A DNA stretch of 64,000 bases from Streptomyces sp. NBC_01317 (GTDB lineage: Bacteria > Actinomycetota > Actinomycetes > Streptomycetales > Streptomycetaceae). The translations under genes and the position numbers were made by a program. Below the pieces are notes generated by a model. The model was not told the origin of the DNA. It ran no database searches and saw only the letters and a program-made list of their open reading frames with translations. Positions 7,379 through 16,016 of the stretch are shown here, piece after piece (the stretch's first letter is position 1; the number at the start of each line of letters is the position of its first letter). Location of the stretch: the NCBI RefSeq assembly GCF_035961655.1, contig NZ_CP108393.1, forward strand, positions 4,793,001-4,857,000, in the 5' to 3' direction.

Positions 7379-9946
7379 CTACGCCCCGGCCGTGCCCAGC
7401 GGGAGTTCCAGTTCCGCCCAGACGATCTTGCCGCCGGGGGCCGTGCGGGTGCCCCAGCGGTGGGAGAGTTTGGCTACCAGGAACAGGCCCCAGCCCTTCT
7501 CGTCCTCCGCGCGGGCGTGGCGCAGGCGCGGGGAGCGGTCGTCCGAGTCGAAGACCTCGCAGACCAGGGCGCCGTGGCGGATCAGGCGGAGGCGGATGGG
7601 GCCGGCGCCGTACCGGATGGCGTTCGTGACCAGTTCGCTGACGATGAGTTCCACCGTGGCGGCCAGCTGGTCCAGGCCCCACGACGAGAGCTTGGCGACA
7701 GCCAGGGCGCGGGCGTTCGCCACCAGGGCGGGGTCGGTGGGCAGCACCCAGGTGACCACGTGGTCCGGGGGCAGTGAGCGGGTACGGGCCAGCAGCAGCG
7801 CCACGTCGTCCTGGGACGCGGCCGTCGACACCATCGTGTCGACCACTCCCGCGCACACCTCCTCCAGCGGACCGCCCCTACCACCGATCCTGGCCAGGGC
7901 CTCGCCCAGCCGCCCCAGCCCGACGTCGATGTCCGCCTCGCGGGTCTCGACCAGGCCGTCCGTGTAGAGGGCGATGACACTCCCCTCCGGCAGCTCCATC
8001 TCGACCGACTGGAAGGACAGCAGCCCGAGGCCGATCGGCGACCCGGCCGGCAGCTCCGGGAAGGTGACCGTGCCGTCCGGGAAGACGATCGCGGGGGGCG
8101 GGTGGCCGGCGCGCGCCATGGTGCAGCGCCGCGTGACGGGGTCGTACACCGCGTACACGCAGGTCGCGCCCATCACGGGCGTGCTGTAGTCCTCGGCGTC
8201 GGGCTCCGCGTCCTCCTCGGTGAGGCGTACGACCAGGTCGTCGAGGTGGGCGAGCAGTTCGTCCGGCGGCAGGTCCATGTCCGCCAGGGTGTGGACGGCC
8301 GTGTGGAGCTGCCCCATCGTCGCCGCCGCGTTGATGCCGTGCCCGACCACGTCACCCACCACCAGGGCGACCCGCCCGCCGGACAGCGGGATCACGTCGA
8401 ACCAGTCGCCGCCGACCCCGTCGTGCAGGTCCGCCGGGAGGTACTGGGAGGCGACGTCCACGGCGTGGCCGCCCGACAGGTGGCGGGGGAGCAGGTTGCG
8501 CTGGAGGGCGAGGGACGCCGTGCGCTCGCGGGTGTAGCGCAGGGCGTTGTCCAGGCTGAGGGACGCCCGCGCCGCGAGTTCCTCCGCCAGCAGGAGGTCG
8601 TCCCTGCTGAACGGCGCCTTGGTGTCGTTACGGGTGAAGACGGCGACGCCCAGGATCGCGCCGCGCGCCCGCAGCGGGACCACGATGATCGAGTGGACCC
8701 CGGTCTCCTCGATGACCCTGCGCCGGCCGGGGTCGTTGTCGACCCAGGTGCCGGGTCCCGTCCTGATGACCGGCTCGAACTGGGACTTCCCCGTGGTCAT
8801 GGCGGACATGAAGGGCGAGACCCTGGGGACGTACACGGCCTCCCCGATGGACCACAGGGACTCGGGGTTGCCCTCGTGGATGGACGCCACCCCGCCGCGC
8901 CGGAAGACCGGGATCGTGCCGTCCTCGGACTCCAGCCGTTCGAGGGGCTCCCCGCCGAGCGGCAGGGCCTCGGCGAGATCGACGCTGGTGTAGTCGGCGA
9001 GGAGCGGCACGGCGACGTCGGCCAGCTCCTGGGCGGTGTGCATGACGTCGAGCGTCGTGCCGATCCGCGTACCCGCCTCGCTGAGGACGGAGAGCCGCTC
9101 GCGCGCCCAACTGCTCGTGATGTCCACCGCGATGGAACAGACCCCCAGCGGCCTGCCGTCCATCCCGTCGAGGCGGAAGAAGGAGGACGAGAAGACCCGC
9201 TCCTGGTGGAGGTCCTGGGCGATCCAGCGGAACTCGTGGTCGATCACGGGGGTGCCGGTCCTGAGGACCTGGAGCATCGCCGCTTCGACCGCGTCCGTGT
9301 CGAACCCCGGCAGCGACTCGGTCACCCGGAGGCCGAGGCGCTCGTGGCGCAGGGCGCCGCTCTGGCGCTCGACCGTGCTGTTGAGCCAGACGCAGCGCAG
9401 GTCGACGTCCCAGATGGACAGGCCGATGGGGGCGCCCTCCAGGAGTGACCTGACCACCACGCCGTTCATGGTGGGCCGTACGGAGGACTCGGAGAGCGGG
9501 GCGGCGGAGAGGAACCAGTCGGTACGGCCGTCAGGGCCGGCCAGCGGGGAGGCCTGGAGGGTGACGTGGACGCCGTGCCCCTCCTGGTGGCGCAGCTCGG
9601 CCAGCTCCGACCAGGGTTCGCCGGCCCGGACACGGGCGGGCCAGGCGGGGACGAGGGGGGAGGTGGCGGGGGTGGCTGTGCTGGGGCCCGTTGCTTCGGG
9701 GGAGTGGAGCAGACGGGTGGCGGAACGGTCCACCACGTCCGCGGCCCGGTAGCCGAGCAGCTCCTCCGCGGTCCGGGTCCAGCCGATGACGGTCCCGCGC
9801 GCGTCGATCACGGCCACGGCCGCCCCGGCCATGTCGAGGGCGGCCTGGGCGGGACCTGCGGGGCCGCCCCGCGTAGGACCGGACGCCACCGGGCGGCCGT
9901 CGGCACCGGGCACCGCTGCTCCGGCATCGCCCTCGGCATCGACCAT
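7379..9946 (-). CDS. PAS-PAS-GAF-SpoIIE phosphatase with C-terminal anti-sigma-type ATPase domain
   Basis: About 855 residues. Two PAS domains (roughly 30-105 and 155-270) are followed by a GAF domain (about 285-455), a PP2C/SpoIIE serine phosphatase (475-690; DGVGGDWFDVIPL, VVGDVVGHGINAA, ALYTDGLVE, QDDVALLLA) and a HATPase_c domain (715-850; ELVTNAIRYG, KGWGLFLVA). Such proteins act in partner-switching pathways: the phosphatase reactivates anti-anti-sigma factors and the kinase-like end resembles anti-sigma factors. There is no signal peptide, so it senses signals in the cytosol. The start at 9946 was preferred; an ATG at 9994 is also possible. No sigma or anti-sigma gene is adjacent. Confidence 0.92.
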   Translation of the reverse strand: MVDAEGDAGAAVPGADGRPVASGPTRGGPAGPAQAALDMAGAAVAVIDARGTVIGWTRTAEELLGYRAADVVDRSATRLLHSPEATGPSTATPATSPLVPAWPARVRAGEPWSELAELRHQEGHGVHVTLQASPLAGPDGRTDWFLSAAPLSESSVRPTMNGVVVRSLLEGAPIGLSIWDVDLRCVWLNSTVERQSGALRHERLGLRVTESLPGFDTDAVEAAMLQVLRTGTPVIDHEFRWIAQDLHQERVFSSSFFRLDGMDGRPLGVCSIAVDITSSWARERLSVLSEAGTRIGTTLDVMHTAQELADVAVPLLADYTSVDLAEALPLGGEPLERLESEDGTIPVFRRGGVASIHEGNPESLWSIGEAVYVPRVSPFMSAMTTGKSQFEPVIRTGPGTWVDNDPGRRRVIEETGVHSIIVVPLRARGAILGVAVFTRNDTKAPFSRDDLLLAEELAARASLSLDNALRYTRERTASLALQRNLLPRHLSGGHAVDVASQYLPADLHDGVGGDWFDVIPLSGGRVALVVGDVVGHGINAAATMGQLHTAVHTLADMDLPPDELLAHLDDLVVRLTEEDAEPDAEDYSTPVMGATCVYAVYDPVTRRCTMARAGHPPPAIVFPDGTVTFPELPAGSPIGLGLLSFQSVEMELPEGSVIALYTDGLVETREADIDVGLGRLGEALARIGGRGGPLEEVCAGVVDTMVSTAASQDDVALLLARTRSLPPDHVVTWVLPTDPALVANARALAVAKLSSWGLDQLAATVELIVSELVTNAIRYGAGPIRLRLIRHGALVCEVFDSDDRSPRLRHARAEDEKGWGLFLVAKLSHRWGTRTAPGGKIVWAELELPLGTAGA

Positions 9947-10043
9947 CAGTGAGATCCCATCCGCCCGCACATGTCTCTTATGGCATGGTTTCATACTTCC
10001 CCGTGCGGGGGCGGGCGTCCGGTGGGGGCGTCCGGGCGGGGCC

Positions 10044-10994
10044 TCAGGTGGCGCGGGCCGCCTTCAGAGCCGCGCGCAGATGCCCCCCCGACTCCGCGAG
10101 GAGCGACCCGGCCCGGGGGCCGTCCACCTCGCCCAGGATGGTGAGGATGGCGGGCTTCACCTCACCGTCCGTGGCGGCGAGCGCCGCCTCGATCTCCGGG
10201 TCGGACGCACCCGTGGCCAGGGAGACGATCCGCCGCGAGCGGGCCCGCAGCTTCTCGTTCGAGGCGCGGACGTCGACCATCAGATTCCCGTACGTCTTGC
10301 CGAGCCGGATCATCGTGATCGTCGAGATCATGTTGAGGACGAGCTTCTGCGCCGTACCGGCCTTGAGGCGGGTCGACCCCGTGAGCAGTTCGGGACCGAC
10401 GACCACCTCGATGCCGTGTTCGGCGGCGGCCGCCAGCGCGCTGTCCGCGTTGCACGACAGGCCGACGGTGAGGGCGCCGAGACCGCGCGCGTACTCCACG
10501 GCTCCGACGGCGTACGGGGTCCGGCCCGACGCGGAGACACCCACCACCGTGTCGTCCGCGGTGAGCTTGAGCGCGGTCAGGTCGGCGGCGGCCAACTCCT
10601 TGGAGTCCTCCGCGCCTTCGACGGACGTCACCATCGCGCCGGGCCCGCCCGCGATCAGGCCGACGACCTGCTCCGGGGCGGTGTTGAACGTGGGCGGGCA
10701 CTCGCTGGCGTCCAGGACACCCAGCCGTCCCGCCGTGCCCGCACCCGCGTAGATCAGCCGGCCGCCGCGCGCGGCGCGCTCGGCCACCGCGTCCACCGCG
10801 GCGGCGATCAGGGGCAGTTGGGTGGCGACGGCGTCGGGGACGGTGCTGTCCTCGCGGTTCATGATCCGGGCGATGTCGAGCGTGGGCAGCTGGTCGATCT
10901 CGGCCAGCTCGGGGCGGAACGCCTCGGTGGTGAGGGCGTCGAGCTGCGCGCGGAGTTCGCCGTACATGCCGTGCGTGCCGGGGGTCGAGGTCAT
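10044..10994 (-). CDS. murQ: N-acetylmuramic acid 6-phosphate etherase
   Basis: A 316-residue lyase that cleaves the lactyl ether of MurNAc-6-phosphate to give GlcNAc-6-phosphate and lactate during cell-wall recycling. The SIS fold shows as GRLIYAGAGTAGRLGVLDASECPPTF, with DASECPPTF a signature of the family, then VEGAEDS and VGVSASGRTPYAVGAVEYA. KLVLNMISTITMIRLGKTYGNLMVDV is typical of the C-terminal part. It lies 72 bases after the murR-type regulator gene on the same strand. A palindrome directly upstream (10995-11012) may be the regulator's site. Confidence 0.95.
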   Translation of the reverse strand: MTSTPGTHGMYGELRAQLDALTTEAFRPELAEIDQLPTLDIARIMNREDSTVPDAVATQLPLIAAAVDAVAERAARGGRLIYAGAGTAGRLGVLDASECPPTFNTAPEQVVGLIAGGPGAMVTSVEGAEDSKELAAADLTALKLTADDTVVGVSASGRTPYAVGAVEYARGLGALTVGLSCNADSALAAAAEHGIEVVVGPELLTGSTRLKAGTAQKLVLNMISTITMIRLGKTYGNLMVDVRASNEKLRARSRRIVSLATGASDPEIEAALAATDGEVKPAILTILGEVDGPRAGSLLAESGGHLRAALKAARAT

Positions 10995-11012
10995 GAAGAA
11001 GCGGCTTTCTTC
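10995..11012. promoter_or_regulatory. Palindrome abutting the murQ start
   Basis: GAAGAAGCGGCTTTCTTC is an 18-bp near-perfect palindrome that ends at the base before the murQ start codon. A similar A/T-rich dyad lies before the murR-type gene. Its position would also hide the ribosome-binding region, so an RNA role is possible. Confidence 0.4.
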
Positions 11013-11066
11013 GGGTGGAGGAGTACGGGAGGGGGAGTGCGGGGCCGGGAGGCTTCCCCGCAGCGG

Positions 11067-11999
11067 TCAGCGGGCGGTGCGCGGGCTGTGGCGGTGGGCG
11101 AGGGCTTCGTACGACGCGGACAGCGCGGGCGCCGCCGTTTCGTACGTACGCTGCGCCACGCCTATGAACAGGCAGTCGACAACGAGCAGTTGGCTTGTAC
11201 GGCTGGACATCGCCGCCGGGCGCAGCTCGCTCTCGCGGGCCGTGGAGGTGGTCAGGACGTGGTCGGCGTACTGCGAGACGGGGCCGTCCGGGCGGCCGGT
11301 GATCGCGACCGTCGTCGCGCCGCGGTCGAAGGCGACCCGCAGCGGTTCGATCGCGTCCCAGGTGGAGCCCGAGTGGGTGATCGCGATCGCCACGTCACCG
11401 GCGCGGAGCTGGACGGCGTGGGTGACGGCGAGGTGTGGATCGCTGTGCGCCTGGGCGATCACGCCGATACGGGAGAGCTTCTGCGCGAGGTCCATGCCGA
11501 CGAGCGCGGAGGCGCCGACACCGTAGATGTCGATCCGGCGGGCGGCGGCGGCCGCTGTGACGACGGCCCCGAGCTGGACGGTGTCGAGGGCGGCGGCGGT
11601 GTCCGCGAGGGTCTGCTGTTCGTCGTACGCGAGCTTGGCGACGACGTCCGCGAGGGGATCGTCCACGGCTATGTCGGCGGTGACGGCGGGCGCCCGGCCC
11701 GACTGCTGCTGGGCGGCGAGGCCGGCGAGCGCGAGGCGCAGGTCGCGGTAGCCGGGGTAGCCGAGGAGACGGGCGGTGCGGACGACGGTCGCCTCGCTCG
11801 TGCCGGTCAGCTCCGCGAGACCGGTGACGGTCAGCGCCGCGCAGCCGGCCGGGTCGCCGGCCACGGCCTCGGCGACGAGCTGCATGGACCGGGTCATGGA
11901 GGGCGCGAGGGTCCGTACCTTGGCGGCCAGGGCCGCGGGTGCGGGCGGGGCGCTCGTTCCTGTGGCCGCGCTGAAACTTTCCTTCACGTCCTGGGTCAT
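11067..11999 (-). CDS. MurR/RpiR-family transcriptional regulator
   Basis: About 310 residues. An N-terminal HTH_6 domain (LTVTGLAELTGTSEATVVRTARLLGYPGYRDLRLAL) is followed by a SIS sugar-phosphate-binding domain (RRIDIYGVGASALVGMDLAQKLSRIG, AIAITHSGSTWDAIEPLRVA). Members sense phosphosugars. Being next to murQ, this one probably senses MurNAc-6-phosphate or GlcNAc-6-phosphate. The ATG at 11999 (MTQDVKESFS) was chosen; an ATG at 12035 would overlap the putative operator. It may be autoregulated through the 13-bp dyad at 12004-12016. Confidence 0.92.
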   Translation of the reverse strand: MTQDVKESFSAATGTSAPPAPAALAAKVRTLAPSMTRSMQLVAEAVAGDPAGCAALTVTGLAELTGTSEATVVRTARLLGYPGYRDLRLALAGLAAQQQSGRAPAVTADIAVDDPLADVVAKLAYDEQQTLADTAAALDTVQLGAVVTAAAAARRIDIYGVGASALVGMDLAQKLSRIGVIAQAHSDPHLAVTHAVQLRAGDVAIAITHSGSTWDAIEPLRVAFDRGATTVAITGRPDGPVSQYADHVLTTSTARESELRPAAMSSRTSQLLVVDCLFIGVAQRTYETAAPALSASYEALAHRHSPRTAR

Positions 12000-12003
12000 G
12001 GCT

Positions 12004-12016
12004 GAAAGATATTTTC
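12004..12016. promoter_or_regulatory. Candidate RpiR-type operator
   Basis: GAAAGATATTTTC is an AT-rich near-palindrome in a very GC-rich setting, between the divergent starts of the regulator gene and the 12053 gene. Sites of the form GAAA-N5-TTTC are common for RpiR-type regulators. Confidence 0.45.
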
Positions 12017-12052
12017 GGACGCTGTCGGCGGTCAAGCCCGGGGAGGGACAAT

Positions 12053-12526
12053 GTGGGGATGGACGAAGTGAACAACGACAACGCGTTGGAGCAGGCGCTG
12101 CACGGTGCCAGGGCCCTGGTCCTGGCGGACCTCGTCGCGTCCGGTGTCGCGGAGGCCGAGATCGTGTCGCTGGTGGAGGACGCGGTGTCGCACCGCCGCT
12201 GGTGGGTCGAGCAGTGGCCGGCGGGCGTGGGGTTCGTGGCCGGGCTGGTGGCGCAGGACGTCCAGGACGCCCTGCTGGAACGGTACGGCCGCTGGCCGCT
12301 CTGCCCGGTCTGCGTGACGGTCGAGCCGCACGCCCTGGAGGTGGAGCCGGAGCTGGGGGCGGATCCGCACTGGGTGTGCGCGAAGGAGGCGGTGGTGGTG
12401 GCGCCGGTGGGAGGGCTGCCGGCTGGCGCGGGCGGGGGGCCTTTCGGCGGGCGTTTGGGCGGCGCCTTCGAGGAGCCGTTCGACGAGCCGTTCGGCGGCC
12501 CCGCCGACGGGGGCGACACCCCGTGA
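12053..12526 (+). CDS. Conserved hypothetical protein, 157 residues
   Basis: A protein I do not recognise. The first 100 residues are acidic and helical (ALVLADLVASGVAEAEIVSLVEDAV...WWVEQWPAGVGFVAGLVAQDVQDALL). A CPVC motif, a histidine (VEPHALEVEP) and a later single cysteine (HWVCAKEAV) could bind a metal. The C-terminal 40 residues are Gly/Pro/Phe-rich and repetitive (EEPFDEPFGGP), which suggests disorder. The GTG at 12053 follows GGGAGGGA. The stop overlaps the GTG of the next gene (GTGA), so the two are translationally coupled. It diverges from the MurR/RpiR gene. Confidence 0.75.
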   Translation: MGMDEVNNDNALEQALHGARALVLADLVASGVAEAEIVSLVEDAVSHRRWWVEQWPAGVGFVAGLVAQDVQDALLERYGRWPLCPVCVTVEPHALEVEPELGADPHWVCAKEAVVVAPVGGLPAGAGGGPFGGRLGGAFEEPFDEPFGGPADGGDTP

Positions 12527-12792
12527 CCGTCTACATCGACCCGCCCACGTGGCCCGGGCACGGGCGGATGTGGTCGCACCTGGTCAGCGATGTGTCGTTC
12601 GAGGAGCTGCACGCGTTCGCGGCGTCGATCGGGTGCCCGGCGCGGGCGTTCGAACGGGACCATTACGACGTGCCCGCGAGTCGGTACGAGGACGCGGTGG
12701 GGGCGGGGGCGGTGCGGGTGGGCTCGAAGGAGCTGGTACGCCGGATCACAGAGGCGGGCCTCCGACGCCCAAAGGGCCGCGCGTCCTCCTGA
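12523..12792 (+). CDS. DUF4031 domain protein
   Basis: An 89-residue protein. VTVYIDPPTWPGHGRMWSHLVSD, FEELHAFAASIGCPARAFERDHYDVPASRYEDAVGAGA and the basic tail match the small DUF4031 family as I recall it. Its biochemical role is not known. It starts with a GTG that overlaps the previous stop codon, so it is translated with the upstream gene. Its end lies just before the left inverted arm at 12797. Confidence 0.85.
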   Translation: MTVYIDPPTWPGHGRMWSHLVSDVSFEELHAFAASIGCPARAFERDHYDVPASRYEDAVGAGAVRVGSKELVRRITEAGLRRPKGRASS

Positions 12793-12943
12793 CCGGGCTT
12801 TTGTCCTCAATCGCCGGACGGGCTTGGTTGTGCGTCTGCCCGGTGCGGGCGGGTGCGGGTTACTGATTGTCCTCAATCGCCGGACGGGCTTGGTTGTGCC
12901 CGCTGCGGGCCGGTTGCGTATGCGCGGGTTGTTGCCGGGGGCC

Positions 12944-13058
12944 GGGCAGGGGTCGTGTCCTGCACTGCATGTTTTACGTCGCGTTCGGGGACTTGTTTGG
13001 TTCACCGGTAGTCACGCGACACAAAACACGCTTTACGTTCCGGACACGACCCCTGCCC
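12944..13058. mobile_element. Palindromic element A, 115 bp with perfect 17-bp terminal inverted repeats
   Basis: GGGCAGGGGTCGTGTCC at 12944-12960 is repeated exactly inverted at 13042-13058. Inside, TGTTTTACGTCGCG faces CGCGACACAAAACA, so the unit folds into a long hairpin. The size, termini and absence of coding look MITE-like. The partner copy is element D at 21984-22097. Confidence 0.6.
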
Positions 13059-13332
13059 GTCCCCCTTTCACGCCCGCGTCAAGGCAAATCAAGCCCGTCC
13101 GGCGTTTGAGGACGCGGTAACCCGCACCCGTCACCGGGCAGAGGCCAAATCCAGCCTGTCCGGCGTTTGAGGACATTGGTAAGCCGCGCTCGCGTACCGG
13201 GCAGGGGCACACTCCAGCCCGTCCGGCGTTTGAGGACATCAGTAAGCGGCACCGTCCACCGGGCAGAGGGGAGGCGCCCCGGGCCGGCGGGGTCGTTCGG
13301 CTCTCCCTCGGCGTGAGGGGGGTGGGGTCGGA

Positions 13333-13442
13333 GGAGGTGCGTGTGTCCGGACGTAAAGCGTGTTTTGTGGCGCGTGGCTACCGGTGAACTGGACGAGTTC
13401 CTGAGGCGCCGTAAAACATGCAGTCCGGACATACGTACCTCC
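13333..13442. mobile_element. Palindromic element B, 110 bp with 19-bp terminal inverted repeats
   Basis: GGAGGTGCGTGTGTCCGGA at the left end faces its inverse at the right end with two mismatches. The core is related to element A but reversed (GTAAAGCGTGTTTTGTGGCG ... GGCGCCGTAAAACATGCA), while the termini differ from those of A. The partner copy is element C at 21600-21709. Confidence 0.6.
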
Positions 13443-13530
13443 GGAGGCCCCGCCCCCCGTCACCACGACAAACCCAGCCCGTCCGGCGATTGAGGACAAG
13501 CAGTAAGCGCAACGAACACCGGGGCAGAAG

Positions 13531-14736
13531 CTAGCGCGCCGCGTACGCCACCAGCCGGTCAACCACCCGCCCAGGCGAAGGCATCGCCGCGATCTCCCCG
13601 GCCACCACCACACCGCGCTCGCGAAACCCCTCGTCCCCCGCGACCGTACGAAACGCGTGGCGCACGGCATCCGCGGACAGCCCGCCCCCGCTCGCCGCCT
13701 CCCCCGGATCCGCCAGCAGCCCGACCCGCGCGCGGACGACCTGCGCCGCGATGTCGTACTGGTCCGCCGCGAGCGGCGCCACCACCAGCGGCACCCCATG
13801 GGCGAGCGCCCCGAGGACCGTCCCCGCGCCCGCGTGGCAGATCACCATGTCCACGTAGGGGAGCAGCTGCTTCTGCGGTACGTACCGCTCGATCCGTACG
13901 TACGGCGGCTGCCCCGCGAAGCGCGCCGGATCGCCGTTCGTGCCGAGCGTCACCACGACGTTGACCCGTTCGCCGTGCAGCGCCCGGATCATCGTCTCCA
14001 GGACGCCCGGCAGGTTGCCGTGGCCGGTCCCGAGGGTGACGTACACCGTCTTCTCGAACGGCAGCCCGTCGAGCAACGCGGGCTGGGCGTCCTGCGCCGG
14101 CTCCGGCGTGACGTGATCGGCCCGCAGGGGCCAGCGCTCGGTGAACTCCCACTCGCCCGCGCCACCCGCCACCGTGCCGTCGGGGCGCATGCTCGCGGGC
14201 CAGATCTCCAAGCAGGGCACACGGTCAAGGCGGCGGCCACGACCCGGCCCCCCGCGGCCCACCACCTCCTCCACCGCCCGCCAGCCCGGCTCCGCGAACG
14301 CGGCGGAGCGGGGCGGTCCGAAGTCCTCCAGTACGTACGGGACACCGGCCGACGCGGCGGCGATCACCCCCGCCCGCTCCGCGGGGCCCGCGACCACCAG
14401 GTCGGGGCGCCAGGCGCGTACCACCTCCGCCACGTCCTCGGCCATCTCGGCCGCCGCGATCTCGATCAGGCCGTGGACGAGGAGATGCCGTACCCGCTCC
14501 TCCGCCGACAGCCCCGAGAGCACGTCGGCCGGGTACGCGCGCCGGTAGCGCCCGGCCGACTCGGCGAAGGGCGGCCCCGCGGCGACGGCGGGCAGGCCGA
14601 GCGCCTCCGGATGCCGCACCCCGTCGGGACCGGTCACGAAGAGCACCTCGTGCCCCCGGTCCCGCGCGGCCGTCACCAGGGGGAGCAGGGGTGCGAGGTG
14701 GCTCTGGACCGGTACGGAGGTGAAGAGCAGACGCAT
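13531..14736 (-). CDS. Glycosyltransferase, GT1 / macrolide glycosyltransferase type
   Basis: A 401-residue GT-B enzyme of the nucleotide-sugar-dependent EryCIII/MGT group. The N-terminal acceptor domain starts MRLLFTSVPVQSHLAPLLPLVTAARDRGHEV. The C-terminal donor domain carries VYVTLGTGHGN, YVPQKQLLPYVDMVICHAGAGTVLGALAHGVPLVVAPLAADQYDIAAQVV, the expected sugar-nucleotide signature. The acceptor is unknown; enzymes of this kind glycosylate macrolides, either as biosynthetic steps or for self-resistance. No polyketide genes are nearby. It is the first gene inside the inverted-arm segment. Confidence 0.9.
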   Translation of the reverse strand: MRLLFTSVPVQSHLAPLLPLVTAARDRGHEVLFVTGPDGVRHPEALGLPAVAAGPPFAESAGRYRRAYPADVLSGLSAEERVRHLLVHGLIEIAAAEMAEDVAEVVRAWRPDLVVAGPAERAGVIAAASAGVPYVLEDFGPPRSAAFAEPGWRAVEEVVGRGGPGRGRRLDRVPCLEIWPASMRPDGTVAGGAGEWEFTERWPLRADHVTPEPAQDAQPALLDGLPFEKTVYVTLGTGHGNLPGVLETMIRALHGERVNVVVTLGTNGDPARFAGQPPYVRIERYVPQKQLLPYVDMVICHAGAGTVLGALAHGVPLVVAPLAADQYDIAAQVVRARVGLLADPGEAASGGGLSADAVRHAFRTVAGDEGFRERGVVVAGEIAAMPSPGRVVDRLVAYAAR

Positions 14737-14849
14737 GGGGCACCAGCACCCTTCCCGGTGACGCGGGCCCCCGTCCTCGTACGTACCCCTCCCACGCTAG
14801 CCCGCCCCTCACCGGGCGTCGCGCGGACAGCGGGCACCAGGAGGCCACC

Positions 14850-15905
14850 TCAGGCGGTGACGCCGAAGGTCACGCGGTAGTCGCAGGCCCCCTTGCACGG
14901 CATGGTCGCGGAGTCGTCGAAGGCGTAGGAGTACGCGTACGGCTCGGCCCGCTTGAACACCTGCGTGTAGTCGACGGGCCAGCGCGAGGGTACGCAGTTC
15001 TCGCGCCCCGCCCACTCGTCCTCGCAGCAGTACGTCTTGCCGCCGAACGCCGTGCACGGGTTCGTGCAGCCGACCACCCGCCCGCCGGCCGTGAACCGCA
15101 TCTTGTCCGGGCACGCGACCCGCTTCGTACAGCCGCCGGCCGAGCATCCGGAGGCGCTGACGGGGTCGGTGGTGTCGCCGCGGGTGATGTTGATGTACAT
15201 CGGCAGGTTGGAGCCGTCGACCATGCTCACGTCGTAGAAGTCCATGGCCCCGGGCTTGGGCGCGCTGAGCGCGAACTCGGCGAGCGTGGCGGGGGTCGCG
15301 CCGCTCCCGGTGCACTGGAAGCCGCCCGCGCAGTCGCCGGTCTCGCAGTGCCCGTTCCCGGCGGAGTCGAAGGAACAGCCGGTACGGCCCCAGAACCGCC
15401 CGATCCAGCCACTCGGCACCTCGACCGCGACCCGCTGCCCGGGGGTGAGCTTCCAGCCGGTGGCGGCGAGGGGGTGCTCGGGGCTGCCGAGGGCGGCGAC
15501 CCAGACGGTCCGGCTCTCGTTGTTGACGAAGGAGACGATCCGGGTGTCGGCGGTGCCGCGCCGGTCGGTGACGCCCGCCGCACTCCCACCCCGGGCCGGG
15601 GTAGGGGCGGCGCCCCGACTCTTCCGGACAGCGGCCCGCTTCTTCTTGGGCTTCGGCTTGCTGGACGCGGACGCGGAGGGACTGGCCGAGACGGAGGGAG
15701 CGGGGGGCGGGACAGAGGGCAGAACGACCGTCGGGGACACCTCGGGCACACCGGCGGTCCGTACGGAGTCCACGTCCGCCGCGGCCCCGAAGAGTGAGGG
15801 CCACACCAGCGCCACGACGGCGACCCCCGCCGCGACAACCCCGGCCCCCGCCCACCAGCCCCGCCCGCCCCGGGTCCGCTTCGCCCGGTGCCGCGTTCTC
15901 GCCAT
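14850..15905 (-). CDS. Thaumatin-like protein with N-terminal membrane anchor
   Basis: About 351 residues. An arginine-rich start (MARTRHRAKRTRGGRGWW) and one hydrophobic helix (AGAGVVAAGVAVVALVWPSLF) predict an anchored or secreted protein. A Ser/Pro/Lys-rich linker follows to about residue 120. The rest is a thaumatin fold: VSFVNNESRTVWVAAL, WIGRFWGRTGCSFDSAGNGHCETGDCAGGFQC, DFYDVSMVDGSNLPMYI, and many paired cysteines. Plant relatives bind or degrade beta-glucans, so an antifungal or cell-wall role is possible. The ATG at 15905 has GGAAGG upstream. Confidence 0.9.
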   Translation of the reverse strand: MARTRHRAKRTRGGRGWWAGAGVVAAGVAVVALVWPSLFGAAADVDSVRTAGVPEVSPTVVLPSVPPPAPSVSASPSASASSKPKPKKKRAAVRKSRGAAPTPARGGSAAGVTDRRGTADTRIVSFVNNESRTVWVAALGSPEHPLAATGWKLTPGQRVAVEVPSGWIGRFWGRTGCSFDSAGNGHCETGDCAGGFQCTGSGATPATLAEFALSAPKPGAMDFYDVSMVDGSNLPMYINITRGDTTDPVSASGCSAGGCTKRVACPDKMRFTAGGRVVGCTNPCTAFGGKTYCCEDEWAGRENCVPSRWPVDYTQVFKRAEPYAYSYAFDDSATMPCKGACDYRVTFGVTA

Positions 15906-15926
15906 CGCCGTACCTTCCACCACTCG

Positions 15927-15961
15927 CCGATACGGGGGCCCCGACGGACCCCCCGTATCGG
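15927..15961 (-). terminator. Hairpin between the MFS gene and the thaumatin gene
   Basis: CCGATACGGGGG pairs with CCCCCGTATCGG (12 bp, 11-base loop). It lies after the MFS stop codon and 22 bases before the thaumatin start on the minus strand, so it can separate the two transcripts. Confidence 0.75.
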
Positions 15962-16016
15962 AGACGGCCCGAACCCCCACCCCGACAACAAGAACCGGAA
16001 CACCGGTTTCCGTCGG

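Larger units (their letters stand above)
12797..13506. repeat. Left arm of a 0.7-kb inverted repeat flanking 8 kb
   Basis: The whole 710-bp stretch recurs in inverted orientation at 21537-22242, with an estimated 95% identity by eye and the same internal order. It holds six copies of a 23-bp motif, GTCCTCAATCGCCGGACGGG plus CTT or variants (at about 12803, 12869, 13091, 13152, 13215 and 13475), and two palindromic elements (12944-13058 and 13333-13442). No gene is visible. It occupies the entire gap between the convergent ends of the DUF4031 gene and the glycosyltransferase gene. Confidence 0.92.

Noticed and set aside
9786..12005. 739-codon frame on the plus strand opposite murQ and its regulator
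   Set aside because: It is a shadow in a high-GC genome; the minus-strand genes have exact family motifs.
12803..13500. Small reading frames with repeated peptides such as SSIAGRAW or LKRRTGL
   Set aside because: They are translations of the 23-bp motif in different frames and recur wherever the motif occurs, without start sites or codon bias.
12797..13506. Regularly spaced short repeats that might be read as a CRISPR array
   Set aside because: The 23-bp motif is irregularly spaced, occurs in both orientations and is not separated by unique spacers; no cas gene lies near.
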